Part shown: one piece after another, positions 57,451 to 64,000 of the stretch
How positions within the stretch are numbered: position 1 is the first letter of the stretch
Layout: every line of letters begins with the position of its first letter
Source: Fischerella muscicola PCC 7414
GTDB lineage: Bacteria > Cyanobacteriota > Cyanobacteriia > Cyanobacteriales > Nostocaceae
DNA: 64,000 nt
NCBI RefSeq assembly: GCF_000317205.1
Contig: NZ_AJLK01000163.1
Coordinates: 24,313-88,312 of the forward strand
Direction: 5' to 3'
Position numbers and translations under genes: made by a program
The notes under the pieces: model-generated
The model's database searches: none
Seen by the model: the letters and a program-made list of their open reading frames with translations, nothing else
Told to the model about the DNA's origin: nothing

Positions 57451-58698
57451 ATGTTTACTCAATTCCGTTGGCAATCGGGATGTGCTGCTTTCATGGTTTT
57501 AGGTATTACAGCAGGTGCGATCGCGCCTTTAGTGACAGCTGCACCTTCCTTCGCCCAAACTAGTTTTTCTGATGTTTCTTCTAACTATTGGGCAGGACAA
57601 TTTATTCAAGAATTAGCACAAAGGGGTGTCATCGCTGGCTTTCCTGATGGTAGCTTCCGTCCAGAAGAACCAGTGACCCGCGCTCAATTTGCTGCCATGC
57701 TCAACAAAGCTTTTCAAAAATCATCAGAACGGCAGGCTGTGAATTTTGTTGATGTTTCCAGAAACTACTGGGCATACAGTGCTATTCAACAAGCATATAC
57801 TACTGGCTTTTTGTCAGGATATCCTGGAAATCGGTTCGAGCCTGGTCAAAATATTCCCCGTGAGCAAGTTTTAGTTTCGCTCGCCAACGGTCTTGACTAT
57901 ACTGCTAGCGGTAATGTAGACAGTACCCTGCAATTTTACAGTGATGCCAATAGCATCTCTAGTTACGCCCGTACACCCATAGCTGCTGCGACTCAAAAGC
58001 AAATTGTCGTCAACTATCCAAGTCTAAGATTCCTAGAACCACAAGATACTGCCACACGCGCCCAAGTTGCAGCTTTTATCTATCAAGCTTTGGTTAGTAC
58101 TGGTCAAGTTGCAGCGATTAATTCCCCCTACATTGTCGCTGTTAATCAACAGAATCCACAAAATCCACCTGTAGCTGTGACCATTCCCCAAGGAACTGTT
58201 ATTCCTGTGAAGTACGATAAAGCAGAAAAAATTCTCGTCACCAAGGATGAAACAGCACCTTTAACACTGACTGTTTCGCAAAATGTCGTTACAGATGCAG
58301 GAACAGTAGTCATTCCTGCCAACAGTCAAGTTGTTGGTCAACTTAAACCAGCTAAAGGCGGTTCTCAATTCGTGGCAGAAAGATTAATTTTAACCAATGG
58401 TCAGGAGTATCAAATCAACGCTGCTTCTGAAGTAATTACCAAAACCGAAACTGTCAAAAAAGGTATTAGTACTGGTGCAATTTTGAAGAATACTGTTTTA
58501 GGTGCAGGTGCAGCAGCTGCCGTATCTGCGGTTACAGGCGATCGCGCCATTGCCACAGAAGAAGTGTTGGGCGGTGCTGGTATCGGTGCTTTAATTGGTC
58601 TATTCTTCGGTAGAAATAGTGTTGATCTGATCGCTATTGACCCAGATACTGACCTGCAAATGACCATCGGTCAAAACTTCCAAGTTTCACTCAGATAG
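57451..58698 (+). CDS. SLH-domain envelope protein with VirB10-like domain
   Basis: A 415-residue exported protein with signal peptide (1-36, ending SFAQT) and three S-layer homology domains: SFSDVSSNYWAGQFIQELAQ at 38-90, VNFVDVSRNYWAYSAIQQAY at 98-150, and a more diverged third (about 160-215). After a linker comes the same C-terminal domain as the preceding gene (about 235-415): TIPQGTVIPVKYDKAEKILV, SQNVVTDAGTVVIPANSQVV, GQLKPAKGGSQFVAERLILT, a Gly/Ala-rich segment with GAGAAAAVSAVTG, and LIAIDPDTDLQMTIG. SLH domains usually bind peptidoglycan-linked polymer, so this should link wall and outer membrane. The domain pairing is unusual. AGAGAGGAAAA precedes the ATG. Confidence 0.87.
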   Translation: MFTQFRWQSGCAAFMVLGITAGAIAPLVTAAPSFAQTSFSDVSSNYWAGQFIQELAQRGVIAGFPDGSFRPEEPVTRAQFAAMLNKAFQKSSERQAVNFVDVSRNYWAYSAIQQAYTTGFLSGYPGNRFEPGQNIPREQVLVSLANGLDYTASGNVDSTLQFYSDANSISSYARTPIAAATQKQIVVNYPSLRFLEPQDTATRAQVAAFIYQALVSTGQVAAINSPYIVAVNQQNPQNPPVAVTIPQGTVIPVKYDKAEKILVTKDETAPLTLTVSQNVVTDAGTVVIPANSQVVGQLKPAKGGSQFVAERLILTNGQEYQINAASEVITKTETVKKGISTGAILKNTVLGAGAAAAVSAVTGDRAIATEEVLGGAGIGALIGLFFGRNSVDLIAIDPDTDLQMTIGQNFQVSLR

Positions 58699-58817
58699 AT
58701 AGTTGTTAGTTGTTAGTTGTTAGTTGTTGGTTGGTGGTTGGTGGTTGTTAGTTGTTAAAAGTTAGTTGTTGATTGTGTACCACTAACCACTAACCACTAT
58801 CCACTATCCACTAACCA
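58699..58817. repeat. Heptamer repeat spacer
   Basis: TTGTTAG and GGTTGGTGGTT repeats (58701-58780), then ACCACTAACCACTA repeats between convergent genes. Confidence 0.85.
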
Positions 58818-60134
58818 TTAACCATTAGCAATTGGCAACCACACAATAAAAGTAGTTCCTGGTGTTTGAGGCGAGGTAATAGTTGAGTTTAAAGCAGGAC
58901 TTTTGACTTCAATTTCTCCCTGCATTTGCTCTATTAGTTGTTTAGCAATAGCTATCCCTAAACCTGTACCAGGAATTTCAGTTTGAGCTTGTACACCCCG
59001 GTAATGCCGTTCACCCAGATGTTCTAAATCTTGGGGCGGAATGCCGGGGCCTGTGTCTGTAATCGCAACTCCTTGGAGATTATCTTTTTGTTGTCCGGCT
59101 TCTATCAATATCTTGCCACCCGCAGGAGTATACTTCAAAGCATTATCGATGATGTTGCTAAACACTTCTGTTAATGCCTTACAGTTAGCGCGTACTAACG
59201 GTAATTTAGACGGAATATTTACAGTCAGTTGCAGGTTACGTTCTTGGGCTATTGCTTGCGCTGAAATTAACAAGGGTTGCAATATATCAGCAAGATAGCA
59301 ATCTGCTTCTTTCTCGCCTGTTCCTGGTAGCAATAATGGCGGTTTGTGTTCTTTTTCTACAGTTGCTTCTACAAATATTTCTTCTTGTTCTGGTAGTCTC
59401 AAAGGCGCTAAATTTTCTACCCCCAAATCAATCACTTCATCAAATTTCTTCAATAATTCTTGCAGGCGATCGCTTTCCCGCACAATACTTTCTGCTACTT
59501 CTCTATTCAGGTCTCCCGGTCGCAATCGCTTCAGAAGCAGCTTGCCAAAGGTTCGCAATGCTGTCAGAGGATTACGAAATTGATGCAACAGATTATCTAG
59601 CAAATCCTGCTGTTTTTCTTGCACAATTTGTTGTTGATGCAACTGTACCTCTAACCATGTGCGTCGCTGGTCTAAAATACAGGCTATTGCCAGTGTTCGG
59701 GCTATACTTTCTATACGACTTCGCTCCTGTTCATTCCATGCCCTATCTTCTCTGGCTGTCACCAGTAGCCCCATCATGACATCTTCATAGACCAGAGGTA
59801 AAACGATTTTGTCGCCGCTTAAAAGAGATTCTTCTGGTAAATTTTCTGAAGTTCCATCTTCTGTCTGAGAATTTTTTGATGGGACAGGAAAATCTTTTGC
59901 TGCTGTCAATAACTTTTGATTCAGTGTTGGTAATGCCAGAGCATTTGTACTTTGACCTCCAACTGCTGCTTCTGGATAAACCACCAATGGAATCAATTTC
60001 GCTTCATTTGTTGGAGCCTCTACCAATTCTTGTGTTAAATATACAACACTCAAAGACGCTCCCAGCCCTTGGACTAGTAACGCCATTTGCTCTCGACACA
60101 GAGCAATAAATTCCGAACTGGCAGACATTAGCAT
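58818..60134 (-). CDS. GAF-domain sensor histidine kinase (Hik2/CSK-like)
   Basis: A 438-residue soluble kinase. Residues about 10-160 form a GAF-like sensor region, partly low in similarity, with PLVYEDVMMGLLVTAREDRA. The phospho-acceptor His184 lies in LLHQFRNPLTALRTFGKLLL, a form I associate with Hik2, the cyanobacterial relative of the chloroplast sensor kinase CSK; that link is from memory. The ATPase domain has FSNIIDNALKYTPAGG, ITDTGPGIPP and GTGLGIAIAKQL. No response regulator is adjacent. The ATG at 60134 and an ATG at 60128 are both possible starts. Confidence 0.85.
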   Translation of the reverse strand: MLMSASSEFIALCREQMALLVQGLGASLSVVYLTQELVEAPTNEAKLIPLVVYPEAAVGGQSTNALALPTLNQKLLTAAKDFPVPSKNSQTEDGTSENLPEESLLSGDKIVLPLVYEDVMMGLLVTAREDRAWNEQERSRIESIARTLAIACILDQRRTWLEVQLHQQQIVQEKQQDLLDNLLHQFRNPLTALRTFGKLLLKRLRPGDLNREVAESIVRESDRLQELLKKFDEVIDLGVENLAPLRLPEQEEIFVEATVEKEHKPPLLLPGTGEKEADCYLADILQPLLISAQAIAQERNLQLTVNIPSKLPLVRANCKALTEVFSNIIDNALKYTPAGGKILIEAGQQKDNLQGVAITDTGPGIPPQDLEHLGERHYRGVQAQTEIPGTGLGIAIAKQLIEQMQGEIEVKSPALNSTITSPQTPGTTFIVWLPIANG

Positions 60135-60692
60135 TTTTCAAATCTTGCTCAGAATTAGGACAAAACAGAGAAAAAGTGTGAGTTCTATATGTAACAAAGC
60201 TTAACTATATTTTGCAACTAATGCATTAATCCGAAGGCAGAGGGCAGAGGGCAGAAGGCAGAAGGCAGAGGGCAGAAGGCAGAGGGCAGAAGGGGTTCCC
60301 CACAAATTCGCTCTCCGAATCGCGAATTTGTGGGGGCCCCGCAGAAGGCAGAAGGTATTAAGTATTGGGCTTTAGAAATAACCAACTACCAACCCCTAAC
60401 TACTAATGTACAGAGGCGATTAATCGCGTCTCTACCCACTAACAACCAACCACTAACCACCAACCACTAACCACTGTAGAGACGTGCCATGGCACGTCTC
60501 TACAACAAACAACCACCAACCACTAACACTGTTCATAGTACTTACCAAATTTATTTATCTACGTTAAGAGAAATTATGTTTCTTGTATCAAAAGTTTAAA
60601 AACTGTTGATCTTTTGAACTAGAACTTTTATAATTACGACGGATTTTGTAGCTATAACTACAATCTGTAGCTTTGAAGAGGAGGAAAAAAGG
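60135..60692. other. Repeat-rich spacer
   Basis: Period-7 GGCAGAG/GGCAGAA repeats (60233-60294), a GGGGTTCCCCACAAATTCGC inverted block (60290-60340), a TGTACAGAGGCGATTAATCG element (60407-60435), and a perfect 30-bp palindrome (60475-60504, arm TGTAGAGACGTGCCA). GAGGAGGAAAAAAGG directly precedes the next gene. Confidence 0.8.
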
Positions 60693-61010
60693 TTGGCAAG
60701 GAGACGAAAGCGGAAGAGCCGTCGTCGGCAAGAAGGACGTCGTATCTTAGAGCATGTGCCCCAATATAGCATTGAAAGCGGCGAAGATAAACCTGTGACA
60801 GCAGCCAGAAAATTTATTCAAGCTGAAGGGATCTTGCCACCCGCTTTGCTACTCGTAAAGCGCAACGAACATACAACAGATCGATACTTTTGGGCTGAAA
60901 AGGGGCTATTTGGCGCTCAGTATGTAGAAGAGAATCATTTCCTGTTCCCCAGTCTGAGGACTTTAGAACCTTCTACAGTCCAAGAACCGATGGCATTGGC
61001 TAGTCGCTGA
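60693..61010 (+). CDS. DUF3155 family protein
   Basis: A 105-residue basic protein with an arginine/lysine-rich start (ARRRKRKSRRRQEGRRILEH) and the conserved core KPVTAARKFIQAEGILPPAL, VKRNEHTTDRYFWAEKGLFG and AQYVEENHFLFPSLR. It is conserved in cyanobacteria with unknown function; the basic N-terminus suggests nucleic-acid or ribosome contact (inference). The start is a TTG at 60693 with GAGGAGG eight bases upstream; there is no alternative ATG before the conserved region. Confidence 0.85.
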   Translation: MARRRKRKSRRRQEGRRILEHVPQYSIESGEDKPVTAARKFIQAEGILPPALLLVKRNEHTTDRYFWAEKGLFGAQYVEENHFLFPSLRTLEPSTVQEPMALASR

Positions 61011-61751
61011 AACATCTAAGGCGATTTGTAAACAGTGATTGTGGCTTTTGACAATTATTAACTGGCAAAATGCTCAAGATATATAAAAATTTAATTTTTT
61101 TTAGTTTTTAGCTAATTTGCCAGTCAAATTTAGCGGTCTGGATAAGATTAATCAAATCCTGCCAAACTATTGTGTTTGTAGGATGAGGTTTGGATAACTA
61201 AAGATGTACAAAAAGCGGGAATATAGCGACTCCTCCCCAAGCAAAGAGTTCGCATCGTGTGAATGACATGCTTAGGGGCTATTTCTCTAGTGGAAGGCAA
61301 ACCACTAATTAATCTTTGTAAAATTCCAAGCCGCTTTGTCAAACAAAATATAACTTACTCTCCACAAGGATTAAAATCCTTGTGGAGAATAGTCTATGAT
61401 TGGGATTAGCTATCTTTTTTCTTTCCATTTCCAACAAATGCTGCTGATAAATCTGCATTTCGTGATTTGGAGATGACCAAACAATTTTAGATTTTGGATT
61501 TTGTGAAAAGTTTGTAGACGCCTTTGCGGCAAGCAGCGCACTCCAAAGGGGGTTTCCCAATGAGCGACTGCATACACGCAAGCGCGATTTCTCCTAGAGT
61601 AGGGGTTCCCCTTAGGGCGCTGGGGCTTGGGACGTTAGCGTAAGCTCCTGGCGCCTTACTCGTGGCTCAAAGCTTTTCAAGACTGATTGATTCCACAGAT
61701 CAATCAGTGGCTTGTACCATCAAGGAATTATTGGTGATCATAACTTGGTGG
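61011..61751. other. Gene-free spacer with hairpin and composite repeat
   Basis: A perfect 14-bp hairpin at 61359-61388 (arm TCTCCACAAGGATT, AA loop) without a T-run. Copy C of the composite repeat at 61483-61690 has the ends TTTTAGATTTTGGATTTTG and CAAAGCTTTTCAAGACTGAT. Minus frames at 61148-61342 and 61339-61581 are not supported. Confidence 0.65.
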
Positions 61752-62282
61752 CTATTCGCCAGACTTTAGCTTTAATACCCTTTTTAACTCAATCAGTTCA
61801 TCTCGATGGGCGGTTACAGTAATTCGACTTGAGGATGGTGATTCGCTCTGGGTTTGTTCCACCTTCAGCGACACCTTCTCAAGCTTTCCAGCTTTTTTCC
61901 AATAGAAAATCCCACTAAGAGGGGATAGCAATACCATCCCGATAAAAAAACCACTCAAGCTAGGAAAAAGTTGTGACAAAACTAATGATAGGCAAAGAAT
62001 ACCAGTAGCAGTTAGCACTGTCAAAAATACTGCTAAAAACCAACTGGGGCGAACATTGCCTTCAAACATAACTTGGTTTTGTTGTGGGTCTACCGCTGCC
62101 ACTCGGTAAGACCTAGCTCGGAAATACTCCCTTAATTGAGACATTAAAGTAGCTTCGTCTTGCTCAGATACCAGTTGTGTAACTTCTGTACGGTCTTTAG
62201 TAGAGGCACGAACAAAGAAAAATAATCCGACCGATAACACAAAAGTGAGCAACAACGTGGATGGCAGAATAGCGGTATCCAT
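61752..62282 (-). CDS. CCB2/CCB4-like cytochrome b6f cofactor assembly protein
   Basis: A 176-residue membrane protein with an N-terminal helix (residues 5-26) and a helix pair (80-125). It begins MDTAILPSTLLLTFVLSVGL, then VRASTKDRTEVTQLVSEQDE, which I recall from cyanobacterial proteins annotated as cofactor assembly of complex C subunit B. In chloroplasts CCB2 and CCB4 help attach heme c(n) to cytochrome b6; the cyanobacterial function is inferred by homology. The recall has not been checked by search. A PadR regulator gene lies 52 bp upstream on the same strand. Confidence 0.7.
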   Translation of the reverse strand: MDTAILPSTLLLTFVLSVGLFFFVRASTKDRTEVTQLVSEQDEATLMSQLREYFRARSYRVAAVDPQQNQVMFEGNVRPSWFLAVFLTVLTATGILCLSLVLSQLFPSLSGFFIGMVLLSPLSGIFYWKKAGKLEKVSLKVEQTQSESPSSSRITVTAHRDELIELKRVLKLKSGE

Positions 62283-62334
62283 ATAGTGTTTTTACTGCTT
62301 GATTGGAGGGGACTTATTCATTATCAATTATTCG

Positions 62335-62682
62335 TTAATTTGTCCTCCCATTTATATACTGTTGCCAAAGACGTGCTAAATCCTGCGCTTGTGGAATCCA
62401 CTCTGAAGAAACTTGGTACATCCGCCGGGGACGTCCGCGTCCTTCGAGTTTTTTCCAATACCCTGTAATGGCTTTGTAGTCTTCGAGAAACTTAATCGCA
62501 CTGTAAAGTACGGTATCTGAAAGACGATAGGTGGGGTATTCAGTTTCTAAGCGTTGGATTAACTCGGTTCCGTAAGACTCCCCTTGTAATAAAACGTACA
62601 AGATATAACAAACTGCTAGTTCTTGACAAAGGTAAGTTGGCGGAGGATTCTCAAAGAATTGATATATATCCTCAAGTTTCAT
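62335..62682 (-). CDS. PadR-family transcriptional regulator
   Basis: A 115-residue regulator with a winged helix (about 22-95): LAVCYILYVLLQGESYGTEL, IQRLETEYPTYRLSDTVLYS, AIKFLEDYKAITGYW and GRGRPRRMYQVS. The YGTEL...LYSAIKFLE pattern and the GRPRRMY wing are PadR hallmarks; the dimerisation helix is short, as in small PadR proteins. It probably controls its own operon with the downstream CCB-like gene, although linkage of a stress-type regulator to b6f assembly is only suggested by position. Start at the ATG at 62682. Confidence 0.88.
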   Translation of the reverse strand: MKLEDIYQFFENPPPTYLCQELAVCYILYVLLQGESYGTELIQRLETEYPTYRLSDTVLYSAIKFLEDYKAITGYWKKLEGRGRPRRMYQVSSEWIPQAQDLARLWQQYINGRTN

Positions 62683-63312
62683 GGTTAGTGAAGAATGGCT
62701 AAAACAATGCCCAAGGGTTGAGCCTACAATCCCTTTTGTGAGTATATAGTGCTACTCCCTATCTGGGTAAGTATATAACGCTACTTAGGCTGGATTGGCA
62801 AGGCGCACACAATAAAATCATTCACCCAAGTTTGTAATTGTGGGAATGGCACTTCATGTACCGGAAATAAATTCCAGTGATAGCGCCTTATCAATGCGCC
62901 ACTTTGGAGGTGCAAAAAAATGCACTCCTGCCCCAAGCTCTAGGCAGTGTGGTGAGGAGCAAACAGACAACAGTTTAACCATTGTCTTTGTGTTAAGTGA
63001 TGCCGAGCGTGTGAGGACTGTTTAAGCATAAATTGTTGCCTTAGCAATTTTAAAGGTAAATTGCAAATTTTTCTGTAAAACTTAATAAACACTTTTTTTA
63101 CAGCGATCGCACCAGTGCAAATCTTTAAAATATAAAGCATAAACCAACATCTATATATTTAGTTCCTGCACCTCTTGACACATTCAAGCCAGCATAGTCT
63201 ACTGAATTTCTACCACTTTAGATGTAGAGACATGAAATAGCACGTTTCTACAAAACCATTGTTTAAGTGTCATAGTTAATCTATCAAACCCCCCAGCACA
63301 TAGGTGATCAGT
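62683..63312. other. Gene-free spacer with a diverged palindrome
   Basis: GAGTATATAGTGCTACTCCC and GTAAGTATATAACGCTACTT (about 62737-62785) form a direct repeat of TATATAxxGCTACT upstream of padR and could be an operator. A diverged 30-bp TGTAGAGAC/GTTTCTACA element lies at 63223-63252. AGGTGAT (63302-63308) is the next ribosome binding site. Confidence 0.55.
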
Positions 63313-63882
63313 ATGTCAGTAGACTCCCAATCATCTTCTTCTCGCCGTCAGGAAATTGCTAAAACCTTTCGCCTCGTTGGTTGGATTAGCTTTTGGATTC
63401 AACTAGTACTAGGCGTAGTTTCTACAATTATTGTGCTGTTATTCGGTATTTTCAGCCAAAGACCTGGTAGCCCTAGTAATAACCCAGGCAATGGATTTGG
63501 TGTATTTCTGGCAGTTTGTGGACTAGTTACCTTGGGTGTGGGTGTATATTTAGCTTTCCGTTATACCCGGATTGGCAGACAACTATTATCTTCTAATCCT
63601 AGCAATCACCCTAGCAAATTAGAAACAGTCCAAGTCTTACGGTTCGGACTATTAGTGAATTTAATTGGAATGTTGTTGACTCTGTTAGGAGCGCAAGCGA
63701 TCGTTGGTACTTTAGTAGCAAGGTCTATATCTCCCCAAGCAATTACTACACAATTGTTTGACCCCAACCGCATCATTAGTGGTCTAGATATGCTTGTAGT
63801 GCAAGCGAACACTAATACAGTCTCTGCTCACTTTGCCGGACTTGTAGGGTCAATTTGGCTACTCAATCGTATTACGCGTTAG
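63313..63882 (+). CDS. Tic21/PIC1-like membrane protein (DUF3611)
   Basis: A 189-residue protein with four membrane helices (about 22-45, 60-82, 110-135, 160-182) and a Ser/Arg N-terminus (SVDSQSSSSRRQEIAKTFRL). This is the DUF3611 family, cyanobacterial relatives of chloroplast Tic21/PIC1, which has been given roles in iron permeation or protein import. Conserved segments are GWISFWIQLVLGVVSTIIVL and SAHFAGLVGSIWLL. I use the ATG at 63313, five bases after AGGTGAT; a GTG at 63304 in frame adds three residues. Confidence 0.82.
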   Translation: MSVDSQSSSSRRQEIAKTFRLVGWISFWIQLVLGVVSTIIVLLFGIFSQRPGSPSNNPGNGFGVFLAVCGLVTLGVGVYLAFRYTRIGRQLLSSNPSNHPSKLETVQVLRFGLLVNLIGMLLTLLGAQAIVGTLVARSISPQAITTQLFDPNRIISGLDMLVVQANTNTVSAHFAGLVGSIWLLNRITR

Positions 63883-64000
63883 GTGGGAGATGGGGAGATG
63901 GGGAGATGGGGAGGTGGGGAGATGGGGAACTCACCGGCCCCCACTCCCTGTCGGTCGTGGGGATTAGGGGCAATGGGGAGATGGGGGGCTAGGGGTCCCC
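63883..64000. repeat. G-rich repeat spacer
   Basis: Period-8 GGGGAGAT repeats (63891-63927), then the CCCCCACTCCCTGTCGGTCG block also seen at 6557-6580, to the end of the window. Confidence 0.85.

Noticed and set aside
61148..61581. Two overlapping minus frames after the DUF3155 gene
   Set aside because: No motifs; one runs through the perfect hairpin at 61359 and into the composite repeat.

Overview
The window comes from a filamentous, very probably heterocyst-forming cyanobacterium (Nostocales; Nostoc/Calothrix/Tolypothrix-like). The evidence is psbX, ycf66, ycf19/YggT, CP12, a cyAbrB regulator, a Cph1-type phytochrome with its Rcp response regulator, DUF3155, DUF3177 and Tic21/DUF3611 proteins, a Mo-dependent-nitrogenase C-terminal-domain protein, many HIP1 octamers (GCGATCGC), and dense heptamer short tandem repeats between genes. 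I cannot assign a species. It reads as ordinary chromosome, mostly single genes and small operons separated by repeat-rich spacers. I see no prophage, CRISPR array, rRNA or intact transposon.

Layout. 0.5-3.4 kb: an ECF-type vitamin/metal transporter (S-like membrane protein, EcfT, double EcfA). 3.8-10 kb: an NrdG-like radical SAM protein, enolase, ArgC and RibBA. 10-16.5 kb: a periplasmic amidase, a methyltransferase, a CPBP protease, a cyAbrB regulator, a long gene-poor stretch, and SdhB. 16.7-22.6 kb: two TolB-like lipoproteins, Ycf66, PsbX (only 39 codons), YggT, AccC and tRNA-Leu(GAG). 22.9-29.6 kb: a KGG stress protein, DUF3177, CP12, a FIST sensor protein, a metallophosphoesterase and TrmB. 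29.7-33.7 kb: a red-light signalling operon, phytochrome kinase - Rcp regulator (overlapping) - second receiver/kinase hybrid. 34-38.4 kb: a PMT-family glycosyltransferase and PEP synthase. 38.8 kb: a decayed N-terminal fragment of clpC. 39-45 kb: an alpha/beta hydrolase, a TerB-like acidic protein, TpiA, FolP, a stomatin-like protein and a TnpB remnant. 46-51 kb: a DUF1400 hydrolase, a Wza-type polysaccharide export protein and an ABC ATPase. 51.4-55.6 kb: molybdenum-linked genes (Mo-nitro_C protein, XdhC, MocA-like) around an MFS transporter. 56-58.7 kb: two secreted paralogues sharing a VirB10-like C-terminal domain, one carrying three SLH domains. 58.8-64 kb: a GAF kinase, DUF3155, a CCB2/CCB4-like protein, PadR and a Tic21-like protein.

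How the genes fit together. Central carbon metabolism (eno, tpiA, ppsA, sdhB, cp12, accC) and photosynthesis upkeep (psbX, ycf66, CCB-like, Tic21-like) are scattered rather than clustered. The clear functional groups are the ECF transporter, the phytochrome phosphorelay, tpiA-folP, and the xdhC/mocA neighbourhood.

The most unusual structure is the repeat load. There are several families of short palindromes, and some repeats have entered genes. C-rich repeats encode the linkers inside EcfA and PEP synthase, and a palindromic element supplies the last codons, the stop and a terminator-like hairpin of mocA. The sequence itself shows the motifs, repeats and overlaps. Functions come from family recognition by eye, since no database search could be run.
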